Of a stretch of DNA of 64,000 nucleotides, positions 13,193 through 26,061 are shown one piece after another. The position numbers and the translations under genes were made by a program. How positions within the stretch are numbered: position 1 is the stretch's first letter; every line of letters starts with the position of its first letter. Source of the DNA: Erigeron canadensis (Eukaryota; Streptophyta; Magnoliopsida; Asterales; Asteraceae); NCBI RefSeq assembly GCF_010389155.1, contig NC_057763.1:32532645-32596644 (forward strand). The letters are read 5' to 3'. Below the pieces are notes generated by a model. The model was not told where the DNA came from and did not search any database. It saw only the letters and a list, made by a program, of their open reading frames with translations.

Positions 13193-14189
13193 TAACAGTA
13201 ATAGTAATTAATGACAATGTAATTATAGTACCTTTAGCCCTAGTGGGATAGTGGACTGATAATACTCATTATTTTTTGAATGGTACTTGATCCAGACTCT
13301 TTAATTAGTCTTTACTCTCTAGGGATGAAGTACGACAGATACTAGGGGTGTAAAAGAATAGTTATTTAATAAATAGAATAATAAATTTACTTATACATTT
13401 AAATCTTAGTTGACTTTTAAACTGAAAATAGTTATTGTACTCACGCGTTATCACGAAATACGTTTTTTACGTTACAATGTTTTGGAGTCAAATTTATGTC
13501 AAATTTTTCAAACCCAAATTGTAAAGAAAACAACTAAATATGTAGCATAACAACAAAAAATAATAAGATGTATAAAAATATAAACGATAACTATTAATGC
13601 TTTCAATTTTACATAAACGTAAGACGTAACGATGATGAAACTTGTTATATCTTAAAAGCGTTATATATATAAAAAGAGGGATAAAATAATCAAAAAACAA
13701 ATGTTTAAAAGTAAAACCGTAAGTGTGTGAAAGTTGTTTGATGAAAATATAAGGAACCCAAAAGTTTAATTAGCATTAAAAAAATGAAAACAAAAACTTT
13801 GATGTTGTGAAAAAAAATTAAAAGATAAGAACTTTTGAGGGTTAAAATAAGAATTTGTAAAAATTATTATGTGCTATAAGAATTTATACACTCCATGCAT
13901 AAAGACTTGTAAAATGATAATAATGCTTGTAAAAGAGCCGCTTATTCACACACCTTATTTTTCTTAGCAAATATCATATATACTTCATGTATCGATATAC
14001 TTGACTTATTTCCAATTTGGCATAAACACCCATTATATGCTAGTATACTTACTTTGATTAGAAAAGTCAAAAGTATTATCCTTGTTATATCAATGTATAC
14101 TTCTGGTATGGTGAGTGTTTAGATAGTAATGATTAATGAATGACTATATAAAGACCCGCCATACGGGAAGTAGACATTTGTACAACAAG
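13193..14189. other. Upstream region of gene 1
   Basis: AT-rich, no convincing coding frame. Holds the distal promoter of gene 1. No repeat recognised. Confidence 0.4.
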
Positions 14190-15011
14190 CAGAGACGACG
14201 CCACAATGGGGCAATGGGGGCAGTTGCCCCCACTCCAATTTTGGTACAATGTAATTTTTTTCCAATTTAAATGGTATATTTGTAATTTTTTCAATTTAAA
14301 TGGTATATTTGTAATTTGTATTTATAGGAAATACATACAAATGTTACCTTCGTTGTCATAAACTTATTCTTTAGAAGTCATTAGTATTCAAAACATTAGT
14401 TTTGAGATAGATCTCCCCATTAAGAGACTAAAAGGCTTGAGTAACCGAAAAAAAAGGGTTAAAGATAAATATTTTCTTTGTATAGTTAAGTGTGTAACTG
14501 TGTAGTGCATCACTACATTGATATACATTAATAATGAAAAATGTTATTTGTTTTCAGATCATTATTATATATGTGTCAAAAACATGTAAAAATAATCATC
14601 ATAATAGTCATGTAGTAAAAATTTATACAAGCTAACTCCTACAAAAAATATATTTATTTTGGATTTCTCGCATTAATGTTTATAAGATTAGCTGGTAATA
14701 TCATTTGAAACATTTATTAGTCAACTCGGGTTATGATTAAGTACTTTTTCATTTAATAAGACGTTGTCTATCACGTGTTGTCTTTATTTATTAAAAAAAG
14801 AAAAAAAATCTGGTATTAAAATATAGGTGTTACACCCGGTGTTGTGAAACAAAATTCTTTTAGAGACTCATTTTCTATTCTCGAGCTAGGACCCAAAATT
14901 CTTTTAGGGACTCATTTTTTTTTAACATTCTCGGATATGACTTTTATAAGTATGAAAATAATAATAATAATAATTTACCCCCTCATGAAAAAATATCTTA
15001 CTCCGTCTCTG
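14190..15011. mobile_element. hAT-like non-autonomous element
   Basis: Left end CAGAGACGACG; right end CTCCGTCTCTG, reverse complement CAGAGACGGAG (9 of 11 match). Flanks read acaacaag and acaacggg, an imperfect 8-bp duplication as expected for hAT. Near the left end is a GGGGGCAGTTGCCCCC palindrome. Inside, a roughly 30-bp AT-rich unit is repeated twice (14258-14318). No transposase frame. Confidence 0.5.
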
Positions 15012-15275
15012 ACAACGGGTATAGTATTTTAACTTTTTTGGTCAAAAAGAATATACTAACATACAAGAGCATACTCACTATAGTGTTTATGCTAAATTAG
15101 TGGGTACGTATATAGACGTTGCTTTTAATAATAATAATACTCAGATATTATCAAATTATGAAAATCATATGAAACATAAAAAGTAATATAATAACAGTCC
15201 AAATATTACATTACATTACAATATCATTAAGGCTCAACTTTATGAACAGTGCCACGTGCCATGTGGCGCTGTTTC

Positions 15276-15800
15276 ATTGGTCCACCTGTACCCCGCGTTT
15301 TTCCCCAGATTTTGCTATATCGGATTCCGTTAAGGTTATTTTTTTTTTCGGTTTTTCTTGGTTTTCTACATAGTTTTTTTTGCTTTTGTGTTTTCTTTCT
15401 ATTGGTCCACCTATACCCCGCGTTTTTCGGATTTTACCATATCGGATCCCGTTAAGGTTATTTTTCTTTCGGTTTTTGTTGGTTTATTACATAGTTTTTT
15501 TGGTTTTGTGTTTTCTTTCTATTCGTTCATCGTATACCCCACATCACTATTTAGACTTTGCCATTTTGGATCCGTTTGGGGTTTTTTCTTGGTGTTCATC
15601 ATAGTTTTTTGGTTTTTGTGTTCCCAAATAATATATTGGAAAGTTTTACTCAACATTTTATTTTTCCTTTGTTATTTCTATTTTCTTTAAGGTTATTTAT
15701 CTTTCGGTTTATCTTGGTTTTTTTATACCTTTTTTTTGCTTATATGATTTCTATTATTGGTTCATCATATATCCCGCATCACTATTTGGATTCTGACATT
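15276..15800. repeat. Degenerate T-rich tandem repeat, unit about 120 bp
   Basis: The unit head (ATTGGTCCACCTATACCCCG and variants) recurs at about 15276, 15401, 15521 and 15756, with a degenerate copy near 15638. Each unit then has GGATCCCGTTAAGGTTATT-like and TTTTGTGTTTTC-like blocks. Open frames here are phenylalanine/leucine-rich artefacts of the T-rich strand. Confidence 0.65.
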
Positions 15801-17440
15801 ACGGATCCCATTTGGAGTTTTTTCTTTCTTTTTTTTTTGACATGGTTATCAATAGTAACCATGCTTATTAAAACTTGACACGTGGCATCGGTTATAAAGT
15901 GACACATCGCACGTTTCTTATAGTTTGGATTTTGCCACATTGCATCTTGTTCGGATTTTGTCACGTCTTTTTCGTTTTTAGTTTTTTTTTTCCTTTTCGG
16001 ATTTTTTATTACGGGTTACTTCTGTTGTTTTTTTCACACTTTTTATTTGTCATTCAACCTTATTGTGATACACTCCGTACCACTACTTGCATTTTGCTAT
16101 ATCGCATCCACTTGATATCTGAATTAATATATTGATATTTTTGTCATATCATATCCCGTTCAGGTTTCTACTACGGGTTACGTTTTGGTTTCTTGCATAC
16201 TTTTAAACAAACATATTAATGACAAAATTATTTCTAATTAAGTTGTTAAAAATTCACGACATATATACTAAAATAACGAACCGTTTTAACAAATTGCGGG
16301 GTCCAAAATTTTCTAGTATATAATTATGAATGCCATAACACATAACAAGTACAGTAATATATAAATGTTGACGAAAAACTAAAACGTCCTAGCTAGTCAT
16401 ATGATCACATACATATGGAATTTTTTCATCAACTCCCAAATACATACACGTTCTTTCCTTGCACGTACCTACCCATTCCAGTCAGAGGCAACACATTCCC
16501 CTATAAATATCACAACAAATTCAAAAGTCGTTCACCCGGCCGGCCCACTATATATACTACGAGTATATGTATGTATTCATATATATATATATATATATAT
16601 ATATTCATCGAACATTGAACCGCCAGCCTTGCAGTACGTGAAGTACCCCATAACGTACATTTGCAAAAGTCGGTGACACTAATAACTTTACCATAAAGTG
16701 TGCATCTAATCTCTACGTGCATCACGTGGTCTAAAACTTTTTGAATATACTCCGTTTATTCGTTCTTCAGAAAATTCCATAATATATATATCTTGCAATA
16801 TTTTGGAATTACGCTCCCTGTGATAAAATAGCTAAATTAGCCGTTTGAAATATTGATATGAATAAATAGTACTGTCTTATAAGTAATATTTGTTGTAATT
16901 AAGCTAACAAATTAAAGTTAAGGTGCTTATAAGTCCAGGCAGGTACAAACATTTGTCTTAGACAATCCCAACCAGTTATCATGCACATACTTGATAGCAG
17001 AACTTGAAAACTTTCTCCGGGGAGCGTCGGTAATGTAAAAATAAAAAACTTGACTGCCCAGTAATAAATTTTACACAACCAACTCAAACTTTTGGGGGAC
17101 TGGGACCACCCCCTCCCCCAGGCCCCTGTATAGTTCCACCATTGCACATAACTGCCAAACATCTGAAAAGATAATATAATCACGGTTGTTATGTATAATC
17201 GTTGCCTTTCAGTAGTGACCTTTGGAGGCGTTACACACACTTCCACATTGTAGATGAAATAAAATCTTAAAGCATGAAATATACTCGTTTGGTACATGCT
17301 TAACGGTATCTATTGTCTGTTTGATCAATAATAAATGAAGTATACTTGTGATACAATGATACATGAACATAAGAAATACAGCCCACTTACCATGCAATGA
17401 TAAACTGGCACCAAACACTCCTAAAATAACTTAATTTGGA
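15801..17440. other. Spacer upstream of gene 1 / downstream of gene 2
   Basis: Contains a (TA)n run at 16579-16604, a Helitron-like tail ending CTAG near 16313, and a fragment at about 17090-17147 with a GGGGGACTGGG block and a TTCCACCATTG end that looks like a hAT terminus. No host gene is supported. Confidence 0.4.
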
Positions 17441-20400
17441 TCATTGAATGTCTCTCTTTTGCATATACTTGCTGAAACGCTCAACTGGATAGAGATCAGC
17501 AGATGCCACAGAGGAAGCAGTATACGGGACTGAAATTTCCTCGATTTGGCTCTCGTTCATATTTTCAAGCTGTTTCATCATTTTCTCGCGTTCCATGTCA
17601 GTCAATGAGGCACTATGTTTAAGTACAAATGCTTGAGGAACTATTCTTCCTTCTAGCATGCTAACCACAGATGACATGGATGGCCTATCAGTTGGTGAGA
17701 TTGTAGTGCACACTAGAGCTAGATTTATAACCACCATCATCTCTTGGACGTCATATTCTAAATCCAGCCTCGAGTCAGCTAGCTCCATCAAATTATCCGT
17801 GTTTTTCAAAGCAATGGCCTGATTTAAAGAGACATAGAAATTATGGATAATTAAGACGGATAATGTAAAGTTATAAGATGAATAAGTTTCATGTTAGTTA
17901 CCCGATCAAGAAGAATAAAATGATTCTCCTTTGTCCTGTCAACACTGTTAGCCATCCCGCTCACAATCTCTAACAGTACAATGCCATAGCTATATACATC
18001 TGCTTTATCCGTTAGGTAACCACGCAGTGCGTATTCTGGGGCCATATATCCACTGAAAGTTGTAAAACAAAAAACAATCTTGAAGTGTGATTTTTGCAAC
18101 AGGGGTTTTATATAGCCTGGAAATGGTGAACCATTATATACAAATGCGTCGATTTGTGTTATTTTTAACAGTATCCGTTCTGGCCTGCTAACCAAGTTGG
18201 CCTGTTCGCTGTGCGACCTATAGTTTTCATATGCTGGAACCATAAATAGTGAAAAGGCAATAGACTATGGACTTACTAAGTTCCAGCAACCCGGGTGCTT
18301 ATATGGGTGTCGTCTTCTTCATCAAGCTTAGCCAAACCAAAATCTGATATCTTGGCATCTAGATTCTTATCAAGCAGGACATTAGTGGCTTTGATGTCTC
18401 TGTGCACAATCTTCAATCTTGATTCTTCATGTAGAAAAGCTAACCCACTTGCTATACCAATGCAAATCCTGTATCTTGTTGGCCAATCAAGTTCCAGTTG
18501 ACATTCTTTGGGCCCTTAAATCGTCAAGATCCAAAATTATTCAGCAAAATATTAAACTGTGCATTCTTCATCCCACTTACAGAGCACTTATTCCTAATGG
18601 ACACAGGTGCCCATTTTGAACCGTTTACTTATGCATAGGTCGATTTGAATTGAGGTCTATTTCTAGGAAGTCAATTTGGTTCAAAATCACCAGTACATTT
18701 CAGATAATCAGCTTGTTGTAATAATGCAGTTTATTTAATCATATGTCGTACTTTCTTATTTTATTTTGCAGATGAAAGGCAACATATATGTATATTATAA
18801 AACCAGATGGCTATTTTTCAAAACCAGAGAAAACATGTTTGTGGCTTAACCCAACTTGACAAGTATAAAAAGAGCCCATGATGACCATTTATCCAAGTTA
18901 CCTAGCCCCGCCCATTTTACGTCCTCTAGCTTGGAATGCTCGTATTCATGGACTTGGATTATGAAAATTGGAAAGTGTAGAAATTTTATGAATAACACTA
19001 GATACTATTAAACTAAAATCATGTCATTTACCGAATAAAGCACGGGCAAGACTGTTATTTTCCAAGTATTCATATGCTAGCAACAGCTGATTTCCTTCAA
19101 TACAACATCCGTGCAGCTTCACTAGATTCGGGTGTTGCAAAGCAGATATCATGCCTAATTCATTTAGGAACTCCCTGTTCCCCTGCCTTGATTTGGAGGA
19201 AAGCTGCTTCACAGCTATTAAGGTGCCATCTGGTAGTACCCCCTTCATAAAAATACAACGTTGGTTTCTGAGTTCCGACAATGGCCTAAAAGTATACAAC
19301 TCACTCAATATTCTGTAAATGAGAAATTAGGAGTTACCTTGTAAACAGAGCCAAAACCACCTTCTCCAATCTTATTAGCATCATCGAAATTGTTTGTTGC
19401 AGTTTTGATTTGCCTTAATGTAAATGAACCAGTGTTAAGCTCTAGGCCACTCAGGTCTGTTGAATGACAATTGACAAATGTAACTTTAAACATGTAGATA
19501 AAAAAAAATAAAATGAGATAATTAAATCTAATATGCACGGTGAAAGCTGCAACCTCACCCCATATACTTATGAAAAGCTAAATTTGGGTTGAGTTTAATC
19601 TTAAAAAGGTCAAATAAAAAAGGTTACCTAAAAGGGAAAGGTCAAATGCATGGGTGGTTCATTGTCGCCCAAAGTCTATTTAAATACTCAAAGTACTTTT
19701 GTCTTAATATCGTTTCATAATCAAATTGACGCATATCTATAACAAACTTTGAAATGGACAAAAGTGGCTGTGGGACAAAACCACCCGACCCATAACGACC
19801 CATACTAAGAAAAAAACCATTTGGACCCATAACTATCTAGCCACCTCTTAGTACCTAGCTCATTAGCATCTCTGCGTCGTAGATAGCCCTGCCACCATAG
19901 AACTCCTAGAATTAGCATGATCAAGAAAACTGCTCCAACCACAATTCCAGCCACAGTCCCTACAGACATGTTGTTTCCATTTTTCTGCGAAGATCTCTCT
20001 TTTTGGGGAACCCGGAAATCTGAATAGTGAACAAAGATAGAAACAACTTAGGAGGAAAAAATAATGATATAGAAGCCATCTTATGAAAAGTTACTTTTTT
20101 AGGAAACACTAAACGGCACATGCATGGTATCATTTGAGAGCTTTGCATTACTAAGCTGAGCTCAAGTTAGACAGATCTTGGTCCATGCTAATCTAACACC
20201 ATCATCACAGATACTACAGTTAATTACTCACTTGGATCCACAGAAATAGCTGAAATAAGAGGACCATATACTCCTCGAGATGGGATGTTGATTGTTCCTT
20301 TCCCTGCCCAATATAGCCGGATTTCCAATGTACGTGTAACATTGACAGTATAAGTTCTCACAATTGCTTTCCTCTCTCCACCTGCTTTATCACTGATGTC

Positions 20401-23400
20401 AAAATCCTTCTCCACCAGCACACCCTGAGATAGTAAGTACCAACCATTTATATCCAAAAATTATGCTGCCAAAAGGGAGATACTAGTACTTTCAATTCAG
20501 AAATAACACTTCAAAATGTGTATATCATATATATATATATAGGGGTGAGATATTTTGAGACCACCTCTTATTTTAGGACCAACTAGGACCATTGATTTTT
20601 GTACACCATCATCATCTACTACGATATACAAGACTTTTTTGTAAAAACACTAAGACTTTCCGGCGACGGGCCCACCAGAAAATCACGTGTAAGTTAACTT
20701 ACACATGTGTAAGTTACTTACACATGTGTAACCTACACATGTGTAAGTTAACTTACACGTGATTTTTCTGTGGGCCCGTCGCTGGAAAGTCTTAGTGTTT
20801 TTACAAAAAAGTCTTGTATATCGTAGTAAATGATGATGGTGGTGTGTAAGTTACGAAAATCAATGGTCCTTTTTTGGACTTTTTTTAGTTGGTCTCAAAT
20901 TATCATTCCCCTATATATATATATATATATATATGCATGAAAACTCACCTGAATATAGATATCAAATACACGCCTCCCAAGGCTGCTATATGTATTATCA
21001 TCAGTAAAAACGATCTCAGCAAAGTGAAGGCTTACATTGTAACTTCCACTAATCATGCAGTAAACATAATATGTCAAAGATAAGGCTGACGATCGTGCAC
21101 TCATGTACAATTCAGAGTTGTTCACTGGGACGCCCAAAGTGCTCGTTCGAATATAACTGTCACTCTGATCATCATCCAAGAAATGACCAGTATTGCTAAA
21201 TCCCCATCTATTGTCGGTAAAAGAAGAATGTGAAGCACCATCTGTGTCCAAGTCACTTTCATATGTCTTATCTCCAACCGACAGTCCTTTTCCACCACAG
21301 TTGATATACAAGGAGGATAAATCTAATCCAAAAATAATGACAAAAGCGCCTTTCAGAAAGCACAAACGAAATCGTGAATCTATCAACAGCTAATCATAAG
21401 ATTCTATTTCTTATGCATTTCTAGCCTTAAAGTAAATAGTAATGTAGGTTTTAGAGTTAGACTTGGACACCAAGGCAAGTAACTATATGTGTTGATGTAG
21501 CAGCTTGTAACATGGGGAATGCAGAATGAGCACGCATAAACTCAATAAGAATTAACTTGTCCTAATACTCCATCCGAGAAATAATATGTAACTTAGCTTA
21601 CTTGTTGGACAAACATTGTTCCCCAAGCATGAAACAGCCTCTTTACTGGTAAAACAATAAAATAACTAACTTAAAAAATATATATGTTACACATACATGA
21701 ACATTGTCGAGTCTTATTTGGAGAAAAGAATTCATGGCAGAAAAACTTACGAAATATTATCCGTTGAAAAAGAAGCGAACAAGTTTCTACAAGAAACATA
21801 AAAAACCACAAGATTTAGCTGGTAAAAAAGAAAGTTAAATTTGGAGATAATACTTTTGAGAGAGGGGGGTTTGGTCTTACGTTTCCCGCATTTGACACCT
21901 TAAAAAGGGAATAAGGGATTGATATGTAAAACTGTTGAATGATAGATCACTGCCAGAAAATTTACAACATCAGTTTTTTATATACAACCTTAAAAAGAAC
22001 TAAGGAATTTATTTTGATTGTGTAGATTCACAACTTAACATTAATTGTTACATTAGCTATGAACATGTAATACGAGTAGATTTTTATGCAGATACCCAAT
22101 ACCAAGCACGTCATATGTGTATATCGAATAAACCATAGTTAATGTTAATAGAATCGCTCAGGTATGACCCGTGTTTAATAAATGAACATCTACAAGTTTT
22201 ACTGTAGATAAACTTACATCTTTTCTCCAACATTGAGCATCCAATCAGGCACACTTCCAGATAACAAGTTTCCAGTTAGATAGCTAAAAAACAAAATGAT
22301 AAGTTAGTAAGGCGTTATGACTGGTGACCTGTGGGTCTTATTTCTTTTGCTGATCATCAGACTGAGACCCTTACATGTAGTCCGTTTTCTTTAGATCAGT
22401 GAATCCACTGGGAATGGTACCGTTAATCTTGTTAAAGCTAAAGTCTCTGTAAAGCAAGATAACATTGAGCGTGTCAAATTTGGTAATATGCTAATTGACA
22501 AAACGAAATACAACCCAAGCAATTTATGATTTAGGAGGATTTTCTTGGCATGATTGTAACAGTCTTGCATTTAACAGTCAGTTTGTCATAGATCAAAATC
22601 ATTATTATATGATATGATACAAAATAAACAGAGGATTTCCCCTTTCATGTGGGTTACCCGGGTGGCGAACCTTTACTGACTCAAATGTATGCCGCCTAAC
22701 TAATGGTACCCCCTTGACCATTTCCAACTACTTCCCTGCCTCCCTCCCCCAAGATGGTTACCTAGGAAGGTTTCAAACCTCAGACTTCTTGTATGGGACA
22801 AGACGTCTGACCACTACGTCACCTTCGTGCATATATAATAATCTTAATAATTGAGAAAAAGGTAAAAAATTACTAACAAAACTTTCAGAGCTTTTGAAGC
22901 AAGAGAATCTGGTAATTTGCCGATTAGATTGCAACTCCTCAAGATACTGGAAATACAGAACACATCAAAAGAAGAAACTGGTAATGGTCTATCAAAGACT
23001 ACAAGAATTCAACTAACAGGTTCTTGAAAGGCGTTGTATTACTAAATGGCGGAATAAGAAAGTCTGGTCCTCCCAAATCACTGATTCTCCTGCATGATCT
23101 CGTGATTAGTCCACACGAATATTTGATCAAATTAGAATTACATGACTAATAATGATTGAGGAATTACTAACAAGTCTGACAAATTTGCCAAAAGAGTAAT
23201 GGTAGGAGGTATTGGCCCATCCAACCCACTGGCCTGAATCCTTCTGCCATTCAGAAACTTCAATTCAATCCTATTGGTAAATACGATAAATAAAAAATTG
23301 AACAGTTGGAAAATCACATATGTCTCACAAGCTCTTGAGACTTTTCCACTGCCCTATGAAATCAGGGATCTTTCCAGAGAAACTGTTACCACCAATCCGA

Positions 23401-25673
23401 CTGCAAAAGATATATATAGAATGAAATAAAATAGCCCGTTATGTAAAATGGATGAGTTTTCCCCTATTCTGGGGAAGGCGAGTCTTTTTTACTCAGATGT
23501 ACATAGCCTAAGATAAATCGTTATGTCTAGCCACATAATCAAAAGTAAAAAAGTACAAGGCATACTAGAACTCACAATTCCTTCATAGTGGTCAAATTTG
23601 CAAATGATGCAGGCAACTCCCCGGTAAAGTTGTTGGAGTTTAGAAATCTACAATAATGAATGAAACATTGGCATTAATTCAAAGCCGATAGATTAGCTAG
23701 TGCATCTACAGTAATACCACAAATTTCATTAGCCTTACAGTCTCTCAATGCTTGCAAGATTACCAAGTTCCGCCGGAATTACTCCAGACATCATATTGTC
23801 CTCTACGCTTCTAGTTAACATACAATAGAAATGAAATTATAAATAGAAAAGGTTTGTTACAAAGTTGACATTATAATATAAAAAAGGAAATAACAGATAA
23901 TTAGAAATTTACAAAGTTGTCAATGTGCTGATGTTTCCAAGTTCCTTTGGGATTGGTCCAGTTAAACGATTTCCAATTAGAGAACTACAAACCAAAAAAG
24001 GAAAACCTCATAATACACACTAGAAACACACAAAAAAAAGTAAGGAAATAGAACTAGCTTTTTGATGTCAAACCTGGGTTATTGTAAGTTAAAGATGTAC
24101 AATACATAAAGAAGTAATTACATGTTAAAAATTTGCCCCATGGAACCCCATTCTGGAGGGATGGTACCACTGAGAAAGTTTCGAGTTAAGTCTCTGTAGG
24201 AATAAAATACACAAGTCAATATACTGCTGAATATGTTTAAAGTTTTACCAGCCACTAAATATGATATAATGGGTCGGTTATCCATTTAAAAGTAATAGTA
24301 ACCTACTTGTATCTTGTTAATTACCAATCAAAATAACACAATTTCATATATTTTCGTACCAAGAATAGAACGATGTTTTCTACGAATAAGCGTAATCAAT
24401 ATGTAAGTGTGTTGCTATTTTTGGTTAATTTTGTAGTATTGTACGTCCAAGTGAGTTATCAAGTCACTAGGTGAATTACTAAGGGCTAACTGCTTAGAAT
24501 AGCAAGAGAAATCAATTTTTTGAACTTTTTTTTTGTAATATCAATAATAGTAAGGTACGGTACTTACACATTGCTAACCAATCATAGTAACATGAGTTTT
24601 CATGAAATTGGTATTATTGATGAATCTACTTTTTTTTTGGAATGGTGTGTTTAGAACTAACTCCAACTCACCATATAAGCTAAGGGTGAATGCCACTCAG
24701 AGTAGACTGCATTGTTTTAGCCAGGTTTACGCTATCGCAGAGTGGCTCTCCAAGGAAAAATTCCACAGGCATGTCAACCCTAAGGTTCAAACCATGACGT
24801 GTGGGTAAAACCCAAGGTGCATCTGATCAGGATTCATTTGCTATTGATGAATCTACTTACCATGTAGTGCTAAGTTTGGTATCAACATTACTATCACTAG
24901 AGTATGTTGCAATAAATGGTAAATGGATAATATAGTATCTAGCTAAACAGTCAACCTTATTTCAAATAACAAATCCAAGAAAGAAGTGCGTACAGATTTT
25001 GAAGGAAAGGAAGATTGGTGAATTCCGGAGGGAGAGTGCCTGGTAAACTTTGCCCTTTAAGACTTCTGTATGCAAGCCAAAATACCGTCCAAAATCAAGA
25101 GTTACTCATTATTCAAATATTCATAAATCCTAATATATAGTTGTGTGCATGGAATCGTAGATGGGCAAAAATTTTCAAATTTACTTCTGATACTTGACAA
25201 CCATCTTTGAATTGTTTATCAATATTGCCTAATTACATATAGAACTACATTACTTAATACTATCTAAAGCTTGATCCGAGTTTATATGTATGTATTAGTA
25301 CTGTAACTAAGAGCAAGTAAAGAGATAATTACATGCTAGTGACATGGCATATAGTGTTGTTAAGATCACAGTTGCAACGGACGATATTCTCATACAATTG
25401 ATCAGTAGAACTTATCCAATCAACACACGGATCCTGGCTGAAATCCCAATCTTTACCCAACTTCTTTCCTATTTCCCTCAATGCATCCACTGCCAAAAAA
25501 AAAAGTATCGAAATATATAATTAAATCAAAAACTGAAAATATCAAAACTCGAGTTCCTATTCAATATTTATCGATAATATATCTTTTAAACCTTCGTTGG
25601 AAGGAAGAAGAGTTGTGCTGATGGATGCAAAACCAAAGGGGAGTAATGCAACCCACAGAATTATGATTAACAT
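17441..25673 (-). CDS. Gene 2: LRR-malectin receptor-like kinase (LRR-VIII-2 type), 24 exons
   Basis: Tandem paralogue of about 999 aa. Exons: 25673-25592, 25489-25333, 25065-24994, 24193-24122, 23984-23913, 23810-23739, 23647-23576, 23400-23329, 23243-23172, 23089-23018, 22946-22878, 22446-22375, 22283-22218, 21949-21881, 21786-21751, 21645-21602, 21322-20949, 20424-20232, 20019-19855, 19456-19338, 19242-19032, 18514-18277, 18052-17902, 17818-17441. Signal peptide [17 protein letters not shown]; LRRs to about 364; malectin about 391-579 (ISAISVDP end); membrane helix in exon 19 ([18 protein letters not shown]); kinase with [11 protein letters not shown] loop, Lys686, HRD 782-784, DFG from 802, YMAPEYA. 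It keeps all catalytic residues. The C-terminus (MQKRDIQ) is shorter than in genes 1, 3 and 4. Exon 20 is identical in DNA to that of gene 3. Intron 17 holds a perfect-looking foldback MITE; intron 11 a SINE-like piece. Function is inferred from the family: surface sensing, ligand unknown. Confidence 0.9.
20540..20913. mobile_element. Foldback MITE in gene 2 intron 17
   Basis: Nearly the whole element is an inverted repeat. It starts TAGGGGTGAGATA and ends TATCATTCCCCTA, sits in a (TA)n tract, and both arms carry AAGTCTTAGTGTTTTTAC and its complement. The centre is a run of ACACATGTGTAAGTTA-type palindromes. RNA from this intron would form a long hairpin. Confidence 0.7.
22610..22840 (-). repeat. 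SINE-like element in gene 2 intron 11
   Basis: On the minus strand: A-box-like GGTGACGTAGTGGTCAGA, then GAGGTTTGAAACC (B-box-like), then a non-coding body ending in an AT-rich tail near 22610. A related head occurs at 38450-38600. Exact ends and duplication unresolved. Confidence 0.5.
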
Positions 25674-25710
25674 GTTGCTTCTACCCACAATATTTTCAAG
25701 ATCATACCAT

Positions 25711-25724
25711 GTATATATATATAT
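25711..25724 (-). promoter_or_regulatory. Candidate TATA region of gene 2
   Basis: An alternating AT run lies 38-51 nt upstream of the gene 2 ATG. A second AT-rich candidate lies at 25748-25758. Either could position transcription; simple-repeat sequence makes the call weak. Confidence 0.3.
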
Positions 25725-25758
25725 CTACATTACTAGCTTGCTTTATAGTATATATAAA

Positions 25759-26020
25759 TGAGAAAGTCAACCGAAAGTGGCCAAAACTACTAGATGTTGT
25801 GAAGGCGACGACTTTGGTGTTTAAATGTACTGTAAAATTATAATATGATCTATATATGTAATATATAGTACTAACATGTTGCATTTTTATATATCTATAA
25901 ATATTCTCTGGATCCTACTATGGGTATAGCTAAGTGATATCAACTGGAAACTAAGGTTGTCAAGGCGAAGACTTTGGTACTTAAATTATTTATGGTTATT
26001 ATGTTGCTCTAATTTGTACA
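25759..26020. other. Upstream region of gene 2
   Basis: AT-rich promoter-proximal DNA with an internal duplication (blocks near 25800 and 25961). No coding signal. Confidence 0.4.
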
Positions 26021-26056
26021 CTAAGGGAGCAATGCAATCAGAGTTATGACAAACAT
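26021..26056 (-). pseudogene. Relic of receptor-kinase exon 1 upstream of gene 2
   Basis: A minus-strand ATG opens 11 codons reading MFVITLIALLP and then a stop. This parallels the start of gene 2 ([12 protein letters not shown]). The same GACTTTGGT-containing block lies beside both the relic (about 25961-25990) and the real promoter (about 25800-25830). It looks like a decayed local duplication of the promoter plus signal-peptide region. Confidence 0.5.
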
Positions 26057-26061
26057 GTTAC

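Noticed and set aside
15249..15878. Overlapping phenylalanine/leucine-rich open frames
   Set aside because: They are translations of a T-rich tandem repeat, in several frames at once, with no family resemblance.
16899..17297. 132-residue minus-strand frame
   Set aside because: No recognisable domain, not conserved at other copies' 3' flanks, and overlaps a transposon-like GGGGG/CCCCC segment.
24602..24808. 68-residue frame with a GGTTCAAACC motif at its end
   Set aside because: Lies in gene 2 intron 3. The motif resembles a tRNA B box but no A box or cloverleaf could be drawn, so neither a gene nor a tRNA is called.
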